This document shows positions 39,340-48,645 of a stretch of DNA of 49,011 bases, piece after piece. The stretch's first letter is position 1, and every line of letters begins with the position of its first letter. The stretch is from Teratosphaeria epicoccoides. Taxonomy: Eukaryota; Ascomycota; Dothideomycetes; Mycosphaerellales; Teratosphaeriaceae. Both the position numbers and the translations under genes were made by a program. The notes beneath the pieces were generated by a model. The model was not told the DNA's origin. It did no database searches and saw only the letters and a list, made by a program, of their open reading frames with translations. The DNA lies in NCBI GenBank assembly GCA_021401465.1, contig JADDMT010000175.1, forward strand, positions 1-49,011, read 5' to 3'.

Positions 39340-40170
39340 TCAAAAGCCGTACAGATTCCCGCCTTCCAGCCAGTCAGGCGCCACCCAATACGTACTTGAA
39401 TCCGCACGCTCGACATAATCCGGCCGCAGCAACCGCGGCTGCCGCCACCTCGTCACGTCCGCAGAGGCCGTACGTCGAGCTGGCGGTGGCGAGCGCGAAG
39501 GCAGAGTAGGTCCAGGGTCGCTCTCGCGGTGTTTGTCTCGCCATGTATTTGCAGCTGCTTGGTCTGCCTGGTCTGCTAGGCCTTGTAGTATCTTCACGTT
39601 GACCGACAGACGCTTGCCGTCGGCCGCGCCTTTCAGCATGTCATCGTAAAGGCCCATGCGTGCGACGCTGACCGCCAAACGGTCCAAGCATCGCGAGCAG
39701 ATCGTGTCTGCATCTGTTGTAGTGCTTTGGCGCTCGCTAAGGGTCCATGGGTCTCCTGACTGAGGATCTTCTTGAGTTTCTTCATCATCGGCATCATAAT
39801 CGGCTTCGTCGTCGACAAAATTGTATTGGATCTCATCCAGCCATGGTCGGCCACAGCATCTGACGTGGCGGATCGATCGTTGAACGAAATGGCCGCGGCG
39901 AGGACCGAACTTAGCCAGCTTGCAGATTGAGACTTGTCGCCAGCCGATGACCATTTCTTGGTCATCTACGTTCTGTTGACGAGGCGGTTTGTTATGGTCG
40001 ATGGTACGAGCTCCGGATGAGCTGGCTCTGCCGGAGACGTAGCCACTGTCCGTTTGACTAACTTTGCGGTTGCGGTTCTGTGTGTTGAGAGCTTGCTCAT
40101 CGACAATGAGTTGTTCAGGGAAGTTCACAAAGTCCATATTTGTCGCCTGTCTCGAAAGAGAAGCGCCCAT
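39340..40170 (-). CDS. Hypothetical protein with an N-myristoylation-like start
   Basis: 276 residues, single exon, ATG at 40170. The protein begins MGASLSRQ: Gly2 with Ser6 is the pattern recognised by N-myristoyltransferase, so membrane attachment is possible. It carries an acidic stretch near the middle (DDEADYDADDEETQED), a pair CC near residue 105 and a CSRC pair near residue 160. The rest is polar, with a Pro/Arg-rich region and an aromatic C-terminus (YWVAPDWLEGGNLYGF). No family recognised. Lies 264 bp downstream of the MIM2-like gene on the same strand. Protein-like composition over the full frame supports a real gene, but the function is unknown. Confidence 0.62.
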   Translation of the reverse strand: MGASLSRQATNMDFVNFPEQLIVDEQALNTQNRNRKVSQTDSGYVSGRASSSGARTIDHNKPPRQQNVDDQEMVIGWRQVSICKLAKFGPRRGHFVQRSIRHVRCCGRPWLDEIQYNFVDDEADYDADDEETQEDPQSGDPWTLSERQSTTTDADTICSRCLDRLAVSVARMGLYDDMLKGAADGKRLSVNVKILQGLADQADQAAANTWRDKHRESDPGPTLPSRSPPPARRTASADVTRWRQPRLLRPDYVERADSSTYWVAPDWLEGGNLYGF

Positions 40171-40434
40171 GATGGTCGGAGATAGTCAGTGGCGTATGGA
40201 GCTAGCCTCACATGCACGCAGACATGACTTCTTTTGTAACCAGGCCGTGGTCAGCTGTTGTGACGCCGATGCAAACAGCTTGCTGATCTAGCCTGAGCCT
40301 ATACCAAAAGGCTTTTGGGTGGACCCTTGGTAAGCAAAAAGGTCACTCATCCGCTTCGTCGACCCGACGATTCCAAGGGCCGGTTTTCGTTGATGGAGAT
40401 CTCACCCAAACCCATCGCTCCCAAAACTGGCTAG

Positions 40435-40838
40435 TCACAGGGAGGCAGCGGCCTCGACCACACCGGCTCCTCTAAAGAGTCCTGGTGATGTAATCTCAAC
40501 AGAAACCGGGTACCTCCACTCCATGAATTTCGCCCAGCCTGGATGGACACTCGATCAGCCTCAACAACTTCAACAGAGCTCGCTCCCAATTGAGGGGCTA
40601 TCGTACCCCAATACGCGCACCTCCTCCCAAAGTACTTGCCCAGATATGGTACCAGCACCATGGTCAGGAGGAGTTCCAGCTGCTGCAAGCTCTCGCGCCA
40701 TTCGCGTTCTGCGTCCGAGTAATCTTCATCCTCGCTGGGTGACACCGAAGTGCTCGACCCAGCGGAGTCGGAAGGCAAGTCATCGATGTCTTCTGACGGG
40801 GTGGGGATGTCGACGTAGGAGGATGATGGGGTGGACAT
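40435..40838 (-). CDS. MIM2: Mim2-like mitochondrial outer-membrane import protein (2 exons)
   Basis: Mim2 pairs with Mim1 in the outer mitochondrial membrane to insert alpha-helical outer-membrane proteins. Exons (minus strand) 40838-40607 and 40538-40435, 68-bp intron (GTACGA..CAG, branch-like CTGAT), 111 residues. The N-terminus is acidic and Ser-rich (MSTPSSSYVDIPTPSEDIDD). Then comes a helix and single membrane segment: EREWRESLQQLELLLTMVLV, PYLGKYFGRRCAYW, and across the intron GWAKFMEWRYP. This fits the conserved LPxxGKxxGRRxAY-like core of the family. A longer open frame beginning at 40982 runs into the inverted repeat and through the intron; I reject those extensions. It is the last gene before the right-hand repeats. 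Confidence 0.75.
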
Positions 40839-40934
40839 GTCGGTGGATGGGAGCGGAAGGGCGGTGGGTGGGTGGGTGTGTGTAGGAGTCGCAGCTCTCG
40901 CACTTCGGCGTTCGGCATTCCAGGTTGTTCCAAC

Positions 40935-41140
40935 GGACGGCGGTCCAAATGTGCCAATTCCACATGAGGGGTGTTCTCCCACATCAAGAATCGACCTTCT
41001 AACACCTCTATAGGCCTATATACCCATTAACAATAATCTATCAGCACTAATATCGTCATTGTTTTCACCATGCTACCTCAGGTAATCGACTAGCCACACT
41101 AGCACGAGTATGTGTAGCAAGCTATAGCTATTAGTGTCTG
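40935..41140 (-). repeat. Right arm of the inverted repeat framing the gene island
   Basis: Reverse complement of 9424-9631 over 206 bp, from GGACGGCGGTCC to AGTGTCTG, with scattered, mostly C/T or G/A differences. The inner ends of both arms stop at the same palindrome-like GGACCGCCGTCC, 31.3 kb apart. On this side the repeat continues without a break into an AT-rich decayed stretch. Confidence 0.8.
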
Positions 41141-41705
41141 CTATGTTAATATCTATAAGACTATCATGCAGGAAGAACAGACGATTATTAGCCGCAGTTG
41201 CCTCGCAAGGCGGCTCGATGATTAGGGCTTCTGCAAATATGCACCTTATATTAGAGGCGTAGTTATAGCAAAGGTTAACTACCTTATAGAGTATTAATAC
41301 TAGTGCTAGTAGTCTACTAACAAGGAGATACTAGATATATTGTCTGCGAATAGATATAACATAAGCCGCAGAATGTTATAGTAGCGACATATTACCCTTA
41401 GCTACAAGAAGAAGCTTAATTAAGAGGAAGGGGAAAGGGAAGAGTAGCGACTTATACTACTATTATGTAGTAAGTATGACAAAGGTAATGCTCTGTATTA
41501 TAGCAGGGAGAACCTATACATGCACTTTCGACATGTGTATAGGACAGTTAGACAGTAAGGACACTTATAGTCTAATCACAGTATACTTACTACTTAATTA
41601 TAACAGTAATTGCCTTTTCTAAGCTATATAGAGTGTTAACCCCAAGGGCTTTCAAGAGCGTAGTCATCCTTTAAGGGTAAAGCGCGGTGTCCTTTAAGCT
41701 CCTAG
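41141..41705 (+). pseudogene. AT-rich decayed reading frame of unknown origin
   Basis: From the ATG at 41166 one frame gives protein-like sequence interrupted mainly by TAG/TAA (MQEEQTIISRSCLARRLDD, KEILDILSANRYNISRRML, KYDKGNALYYSRENLYMHF). This is the same decay style as the neighbouring retroelement, so it is probably a RIP-mutated gene of another transposon or of a duplicated host gene. CCTATACATG...CATGTGTATAGG near 41511-41544 can form a hairpin. Not related to the chromovirus sequence that begins at about 41706. Family unknown. Confidence 0.45.
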
Positions 41706-44456
41706 ACTAAACTACTAGATACTAATCCGAAAGGGCGACAAGTAGAAGACTACATTCTAAACGCGGTATAGACACTTTAAGTATATAGTGATGCTATTTA
41801 GCTTAACTAACGTACTAGCAACGTTCTAAGCGTATATTAACTTGGCCCTAGCTAGCCTCGTTAACACCTGCTACATAGTATATTTAGACAATATACTAGT
41901 CTACTCTAACTCGAAGGAGGAGCATATTTAGCATCTAAGGATAGTACTTAAACAGCTCCGCAAGTTCGCTCTGTACGTAAACCTAAAGAAGTGCTCATTC
42001 CTAACGGATAGGATTAAGTTTCTCGGATACATCGTCTCTATAGAAGGAGTTATCATAGATGACTAAAGGGTGTCCGTAATCGCAGAGTAGCTGTAGCTAA
42101 CTACCCTCTAAGAAGTGTAGGTGTTCCTAGGATTTACTAACTTCTACTACAGATTCATATAGTCCTACTCGAAGATCGTGGCTCCCCTCATGGCCCTCGC
42201 AAAGGGCGCGACTCAAGGAAAAAAGCTAGGGATAGTGCCTTAGGAGGAGGCTTAGAGTAAGGCTTTCTCTAAACTTAAAGCAGCTTTTTAAACTACGCCT
42301 ATACTTCGGCACTTTGACCCTGCTACGAAGATCCGGTTAGAGACCGATACTTTAAAATTCGTAATAGCCGTAATTATATCGCAGCTCTAGTCGCACGAAG
42401 GTAGTACGCGATAGTACCTGATTGCCTTCTAGTCGCGGAAGATGCAGGGCGCTAAGCTTAACTACGAGACTCACGACTAAGAGCTTTTAGCTATTGTTAA
42501 CAGCTTCAAGGAGTACCGACACTACCTCGAAGGCGTAGCGCACCCTATTAAGGTGCTTACTAACTATAACAATCTTCGCGGCTTCATAGGAGTAAAGCAG
42601 CTTAGTAGTCGACAAGCAAGGTAGGCGACTTTCCTCCCTAGCTTTGACTTCGTTATCTAGCATCGTTCTAGGAAGACGAATCTAGCTGATAGTCCTTCGC
42701 GACGACTAGACTACGACACTAGGGAGGAGGGTAACTAACAGCTTCTCCTTACGCTACAAACGAAGCTTGTAGTTTAGGGCGGCGATCTGTCGTTAGCTCC
42801 TCTTATAGGTCGACTACGGGTCTAATAGGGCCTCACAGCCTCCGCTAGTGACGAACCCTCCTATCTAGCAGTTATAGCGACTATGTCTAGCTCGATCTAT
42901 GCGGTAGTTAACTAGCTTACATACGGTAAGCATGCGATGTCTAAAGAACCCTTTAAAGAAGTCTCGAGACTTATTCAGCGGTTGCAAGAGCGAGAACCGG
43001 AGTTAATTAATGAGGGTGTAGCCCTCTAGGACACTACAGGCGGTCCGAAGTACTAGACTAAGTCAGGCAACTTGTAGTACTTTGATAATAGGCTCTACGT
43101 ACCTGCTAACTACATACTCTGTTCGCAGCTCCTCTATATTCATCATGACGATGAACTCGCGGGCTATTTTAGCGCAGAGAAGACGAACGTACTTCTTAGG
43201 CGCAAATACTAGTAGCCTACGCTAGAACAGGATGTCTCTAACTATGTCAAATCCTGCTAGACATGCCAGATTAGCAAATCTCGGCGCTATCGCCCCTATG
43301 GCGATGCTTAGGCGCTCCTACTACTAGAGAGACTATAGCAAGACTTGACCATAGATTTAATCACTGATTTGCCGCTAGCAAAGTAGAGAGGCAATGTAGT
43401 TAATGCTGTCCTTGTAGTAGTCGACCGATACTCTAAGATGAATGTCTTTATCCTATGTACGAAAAGGTGCATAAGCAGCAAGCTTGCGCGACTACTTCGC
43501 GACGAAGTTATACGGCGCTTTAGTGTCCCCTAAAGTATCCTATTAGATTGAGGTTCTGTCTTTACTAGTAAATACTAGCAAGAATTTGTGTTTAAGGCAC
43601 GTGTTAAGTACCGCCTAAGTACAGCATTCTATCTACAGACTAATAGTTAGACTAAACATATGAACTAGACTCTTAAGTAGTACCTTTAGTACTACTACGC
43701 TAAGAACTAGGATGCCTAGGCTGACGTAATTCCTATAGCGGAATTTGCAGTTAATAACAGCGTGTATGCTACTATGCGCATGTCGCCATTTTAGATTCTT
43801 TATGGCTTTAATCTAGAAATACACCTAGAACTGCCTTAGGACGAGTCTTCTAAGGAGAGGGTACTAGCCGCCGCGGAATTAGCGCGGCGTATGCGCGAGG
43901 TACATTTAGTGCTAATAGAACACTAGAAAAAGGCCTTAGAATCCTAGATTAAACATAAGAACGCCTGTGCTAAACCGATGTAGTATGTAGTTAGTACAAA
44001 GGTATTACTGTCGACAAAGAATCTTAAGCTAAAACTTCTAAGCAAGAAGATGACGCTAAGGTTCGTCAGACCCTTCCGGATACGTGACGTAATAGGCTTG
44101 CAGGCGTACTAGCTATCGTTACTATTGTCGTATTGTGTGCATGACGTCTTCTACGTATCTCTACTCGAACTATAGGTACAGCGTAAGGGCGAAGAGCCCG
44201 CGGACCTGATGCTAGTAGCAGAAGAGAACGAAGAGTAGGAAGTCGAGGGTATTAAGGACAGTATGTAGCGTAAGGGCGCAACGTACTATCTAGTGAAGTA
44301 GAAAGGATACCTACCTGAGTACACATAATAGGTTCCGGCTAAAGACTACAAGAACGCTCTAGAAGCTATTCGTGAATTCGAAGAGCAGAGGAGGCGTAAG
44401 CAGGGCTTAAGAAGGTCGATTCGTAGGGAGATAAGGGCTTCGGAGCAGAAGTCTTA
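41706..44456 (+). pseudogene. Decayed pol of chromovirus copy 3
   Basis: Partial RT, RNase H, integrase and chromodomain in one stop-riddled frame parallel to copy 2. The RT catalytic box, YLDD in copy 2, here reads YLDN (41881-41892) through a G-to-A change, so the enzyme would be dead even without its stops. The chromodomain region lies near 44287-44390. Confidence 0.85.
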
Positions 44457-44597
44457 ACACATGTATGTAGCGTATAACGCGCAGAGTAACAACAAGAAGC
44501 AAACGCCCTACTTATACATCATTAATGACTAAAGGCACACCTAGAATAAACCTAAGGAGAACAAGAGACATACTCGGATTAGCTTTGTAGCTAATGC

Positions 44598-46094
44598 TTA
44601 GCGACTACTAGTTAGGGGCTTCCTGACTAAACCCGAAGCAGGAGAGTCTTTCTTGTTACGGTCTGCTAGGGACTACCTACCCGCACGGGGTCTACTAAAC
44701 ACCCCGAAGCGACTATGAGTAACAGGGGTAGTAACGCCACGAAGAGAGGCTAGCATCTTCTTCTTTAGTAGGTTGCGAGGGAGCTTGTCTTTAGAGCCTA
44801 TAGTAGCCAGAGAACTAGCGACATCCTCACCGCGCCTAGTCGCGACGACTACCTCATCCTTAGCATTAGAAGGCGAAGAGACTCAAGCGCGCTTGCAGCT
44901 GTCGCGCTCGGCCCGTAAGATCATCTTACGCTTCTTGACACGAGTGTCGACTACATCATTAGACTTAGTGTCCCCCTTAGGCGCAACTAGTACAGTGACA
45001 CTATAGCGCGAAGGGATCATGTTAGGACCGAAGGTATCCTAGACGTCGTCATCCTCCTCATCCTTAAAGATCTGGCCTAGAGGCTTATGCCTTAGCGTCT
45101 TGACAGATGTAGTACAGGTCGCAAGCAGGGAAGGTTCGGCTTCCTCGTCGCTAACCTCAATTTCGGCCCTAGCCTTCTTCTTCTTCTTAGACAGTAGCGT
45201 CGAGGCGGCGTAGGCAGCATCGCTACAATGTGTTAGCTATATGCACGCGACAGGATTCGAGTAAGTAACTTACGGCTTAGTCCTCAGGACTAGCTTGGAG
45301 GCAGGCTGTCTCTCGGTACGGCGCTAGGGCATGGCCTTAGCGGCAGGAGCGGTGAATTGCTTGATAACCTTCTTGCAGATCATCCGCGTCTTAAAGTTAT
45401 CGTCAATAGAGGCAAGGGCCCCGAGTTGCTAACGCTGACAGCTAGTCGGATATTTCTCGACGCTAACGTTAGCCTAGCGGAGAAAGTCAGCATTCATACT
45501 TAGAGGGTACCTGTACTATATGCGTACTATAGCGAAGGTCTTGACCCTAACAGTTAGCACCTTTAAGATCTTCTAGACTAAGTCTACGATTAGACCTAGA
45601 CAAACGTTTTCGCCTGTTAGCAGAGAGTCAAAGCGAACACTGCCGTGAGAACGGTTAGTAGTCGCGGTAAAGCACAAGAGGGCGCCAAGCAGGTAGGCGA
45701 GTACCTCGCGGTACTTAGCCTGTAGCCTGTTTATAGTCGGAATGCCTTCGGCAATCCCCTCGTCGCGCGTACTCTAGAAGTTATCGATGTTATAGCAGAG
45801 CTAGTTGTACTCGCCGTATACCTCTTCAGGGAGGTCTTGGCATTTTTGATGCTTGCTATTACAGTTAACATAATTGCGGTAGACACCGCCCTTATTAAAT
45901 CCGCTGACGTAGATCTTGGCTATACTTCGGTTAGTATAAGTCACGTATACCTCGCGGGTAGGGGACGCCTTACTAACACGCGGAGGAGAGATGTGTGTAG
46001 CTTAGCTACCAAGGTTGTTAAGGCATTGTCGACACAAGCGACGATCGCAGGCAGAGCGAGTAGTGTCGAACTTAGTCTACAGCACATAAGCCAT
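44598..46094 (-). pseudogene. Antisense Cys-rich, intron-containing ORF, copy 3
   Basis: Third copy of the minus-strand frame. ATG at 46094 is intact and the TAA stop at 44600-44598 is at the same place as in copy 2. The 51-bp intron (45273-45223) again has GTAAGT, GCTAACAC and TAG. Length and frame register agree with copy 2, while most changes are transitions. This is what a formerly coding sequence would show after RIP. Function unknown; Cys pairs near the N-terminus, lysine-rich C-terminal half. Confidence 0.6.
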
Positions 46095-46491
46095 TATAGC
46101 TAAGACAGGTTAATTGATCTTAATTGATTGATTAAAGAACAAGAAGCTCTAGTATAGACCCGCAGACATGGCAAGGCGCAAGCTAAGCGAAATAGGAGCG
46201 GAGGTCGATGTTAGTGTCTTAGAACAGGAAGTTTAGGAAAGCGACGAGGTTTTTATACCCTCTAACAGCCCCCCTGTTACCTACCGCAACCGTTAAGCTA
46301 GTAACTCGAACTACATGCGTATAGTACCTACCTTTAGTTGACTTACAAGGGGACCGAATAATGTAATAACGGATAACGCGGCTGTCACGCATGTGCGCCA
46401 ACTGCACTCGTGCTAGCCTACTAGCATGAAAATGTGGCGAGGCCCGCGCTAGGAGCGCGCTCCTGCCTTTTCGAGCGGCGCGCATAGAGCG

Positions 46492-46851
46492 TAATATAGA
46501 TGTATATGCTATATGATATGAAAATATCTCGTAGTGTGACAGAGTAATCTGACCTTTTAGTAGGTACAAGACAGCGCTGCTTTCTGCTTATCGTAGAGGT
46601 AGCGCTAAGGGTGCTTATAACCCCCGACGCTCCTTAATTAGGGAAAGCATGTCCGAGCCTAGCCCCGCAGGGGTACCGTAGGAAGAGTGACGTAAGGGCG
46701 TCCTACGTCGACAACTAATCCTACTTAGACGACATACAAGCCAACGTATGTACGAAGGACCCCCTTGCCATGTGTAGTAGGGTTACTACATGCTAAGGGC
46801 GGGCATCGGAACCTATGCGGCTCTAATAGCCCCCTAGTATTAACCGTATCA
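46492..46851 (-). repeat. Nested solo LTR-B, inverted
   Basis: Exactly 360 bp, reverse complement of the other LTR-B copies, interrupting the internal region of copy 3 (sequence before it matches about 2120 of copy 1 and continues after it). Flanked by GAGCG and GAGTG, a 5-bp target-site duplication with one C-to-T difference. This marks a separate insertion followed by LTR-LTR recombination. Confidence 0.85.
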
Positions 46852-47257
46852 GAGTGTCTGCGTACTTTCCTACTACCCTAAGGTTCTGCGACACGTTCTT
46901 CACAGTTACGACTAAATAGGGACGGCCAAGCTACTTGGCGAGGCTAGCGCGCATGCTCGCCCTATAATTTCAAGGATTAACTAAAGTACGTGCTCGTAGT
47001 GTCCTAATATCTCGATCTGCATGTAAAGCGAAGGTGTTACGAAGCTACCTAACATGTAACAGGTTAAAACCCGCCTGAGTTAGTAGCCTCCGCCCCGTAC
47101 TCGCTACGAAGGTGTTAAGGTATACGTATGACACATGTTACGTAGGCTATCTACCTATTTACCCTTGCGTAGTGTAAGCATGCTACATCCCGTACCCTAT
47201 ACGTTCCGCGTGTATTACTTAGTAAGGCTAGGGACATCCTCATAGGAGGAGGGGCAG

Positions 47258-47617
47258 TGATATAGTTGATACTAGGGGGCTATTAGAACCGCATAGTTTC
47301 TAATGCCCGCCCTTAGTATGTAGTGACCCTGCTACATATAGCAAGGGGGTCCTTCGTACATACGTTAGCTTGTATGTCGTCTAAGTAGGATTAGTTGTCG
47401 ACGTAGGACGCCCCTACGTCGCTAGCCCTACAGTACCCCTGCGGGGTTAGGCTTGGACATGCTTTCCCTAATTAAGGAGTGTCGGGGGTTATAAGTACCC
47501 TTAGCGCTACCTCTGCAATAAGCAGAAAGCAGCGCTGTCTTGTACCTACTAAAAGGTCGGATTACTCTGTCACACTGCGAGATATTTCCATATTATATAG
47601 CATATACATCTATATCA
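47258..47617 (+). repeat. LTR-B, 3' LTR of chromovirus copy 3
   Basis: 360 bp, TGATATAG to TATATCA, preceded by the purine-rich AGGAGGAGGGGCAG as in the other copies. Confidence 0.85.
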
Positions 47618-48076
47618 CTAAGCTACGACTAGACTCCTACAGGACGCCGTCAATTAGCTCGGCTACCACGCCATCTAGGAAACCCTAATACGAGGCGTTA
47701 GCAAAACCCTCTATTACGCTCTATGTCGTAGGACTAAGAGCGAGACCTGCTAAAGGATCTAGGTCAAGAAGGAACCTAGCCTACAAGAGAGCCTATTCCT
47801 CGGCCTTATCCTCCCTAATCTCACGCTCCTCAAGAGCGCGACTATCCTCGACCTCCTAGTCGACTACGTCTAACTGTTTTCAAAGACGCATCTCCTTTAC
47901 ATGCGCCTCTATTATCTTCTGCGAAGCCTCGGCTAGGACTGCCTTCGCACGATCGAGATCAGTAATTAGTCTTTTCCGCTAATCGCCTAACTTCTTCTAT
48001 TCGACCTCTGTCACCTTCGCGTCGCAACTTCGACAGTTGCTAAAGTGACATTGTAAACATTTCCCTAAGGAAATGT
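47618..48076 (-). pseudogene. Inverted fragment of the LTR-A element's coiled-coil ORF
   Basis: On the minus strand this reads, with several TAG codons, as a Cys-rich start (CLQCHFSNCRSCDAKVTEVE) and a charged, coiled-coil helix (KEMRL.KQL), then a more polar tail. Positions 47871-48076 are the reverse complement of 48806-49011. The longer reach here shows part of the ORF that lies beyond the window on the other side. It resembles short fungal transposon-linked proteins with a CxxC...CxxC start followed by a long helix; the family name is unknown to me. Its 3' end is cut at the LTR-B of copy 3. Confidence 0.6.
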
Positions 48077-48566
48077 TGTCATAAGGGTAGGTGCCGATGG
48101 CAGGAAGGTGACTAGGTGTTAGACTCAGGAGCTGTGAAGAATATCGACAATAGCAGTTAACCTTGTAACTGACTCTCCTCTAAGCAAGAGAGGATTGAAT
48201 TAAGATTGAGCACGAAGCTCCTAACTGCCTGTCCTAAAGCTATCCCTATATACTAGAGAGCGACAGAGCAGCTCTGTTAGATCTGTCGACAGACCTGACA
48301 GATCCGTGTCTGTAGATCTGTGGACTAACCCTACAGATCCAAGGGTCTGTCATCACGTGACAGATCCCTTCTTCCTTGCAAGCCTATAGATCTGTAGACT
48401 AACCCTACAGATCCGGGGATCTGTCCTCACGTGACAGATCCTTTCTTCTATGACTATGCCTATAACTCATAGTACTCCCATGACAGTACTATGACTCATA
48501 GCACTTAGGACCTACATGATCCTGTATCCTACAGTACTCCGGACAGTACTCCTGACACTCATGATA
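48077..48566 (+). repeat. LTR-A, right copy
   Basis: 490 bp, TGTCATAAGG to CATGATA (the end decayed from TGACA by C-to-T). Same hairpin modules as the left copy, including CACGTGACAGATCC. The ORF fragment lies directly downstream, so this is probably the 5' LTR of an element extending past the right edge. Confidence 0.75.
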
Positions 48567-48645
48567 CTATCCCCCTCTTAGTCTAGCTCGTCCCTAAGCT
48601 ACCTCATTAGTGCGGGGTTTCTCTGGTTCCTTCTTTCAAACTGTG

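Larger units (their letters stand above)
41706..47617 (+). mobile_element. Chromovirus copy 3, 5' truncated, with nested solo LTR
   Basis: Begins inside RT (homologous to about 3885 of copy 2) and runs through RNase H, integrase, chromodomain, the antisense ORF region and a 3' LTR-B at 47258-47617. A solo LTR-B in opposite orientation is inserted at 46492-46851. Decayed by the same transitions as copy 2. It has the same orientation as copies 1 and 2. Confidence 0.88.

Noticed and set aside
40839..40982. Upstream extension of the Mim2-like frame
   Set aside because: The extra residues lead into the inverted repeat and lack similarity to the family; the ATG at 40838 starts the acidic N-terminus expected.
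44773..46103. Plus-strand short open frames in the chromovirus 3' region
   Set aside because: They are in the shadow of the minus-strand frame that carries a conserved intron, and differ in openness from copy to copy.
48055..48078. Near-palindrome AACATTTCCCTAAGGAAATGTT as a transposon terminal site
   Set aside because: It is part of the coding region of the inverted ORF fragment and recurs in the matching arm, so it is explained by the larger inverted repeat.
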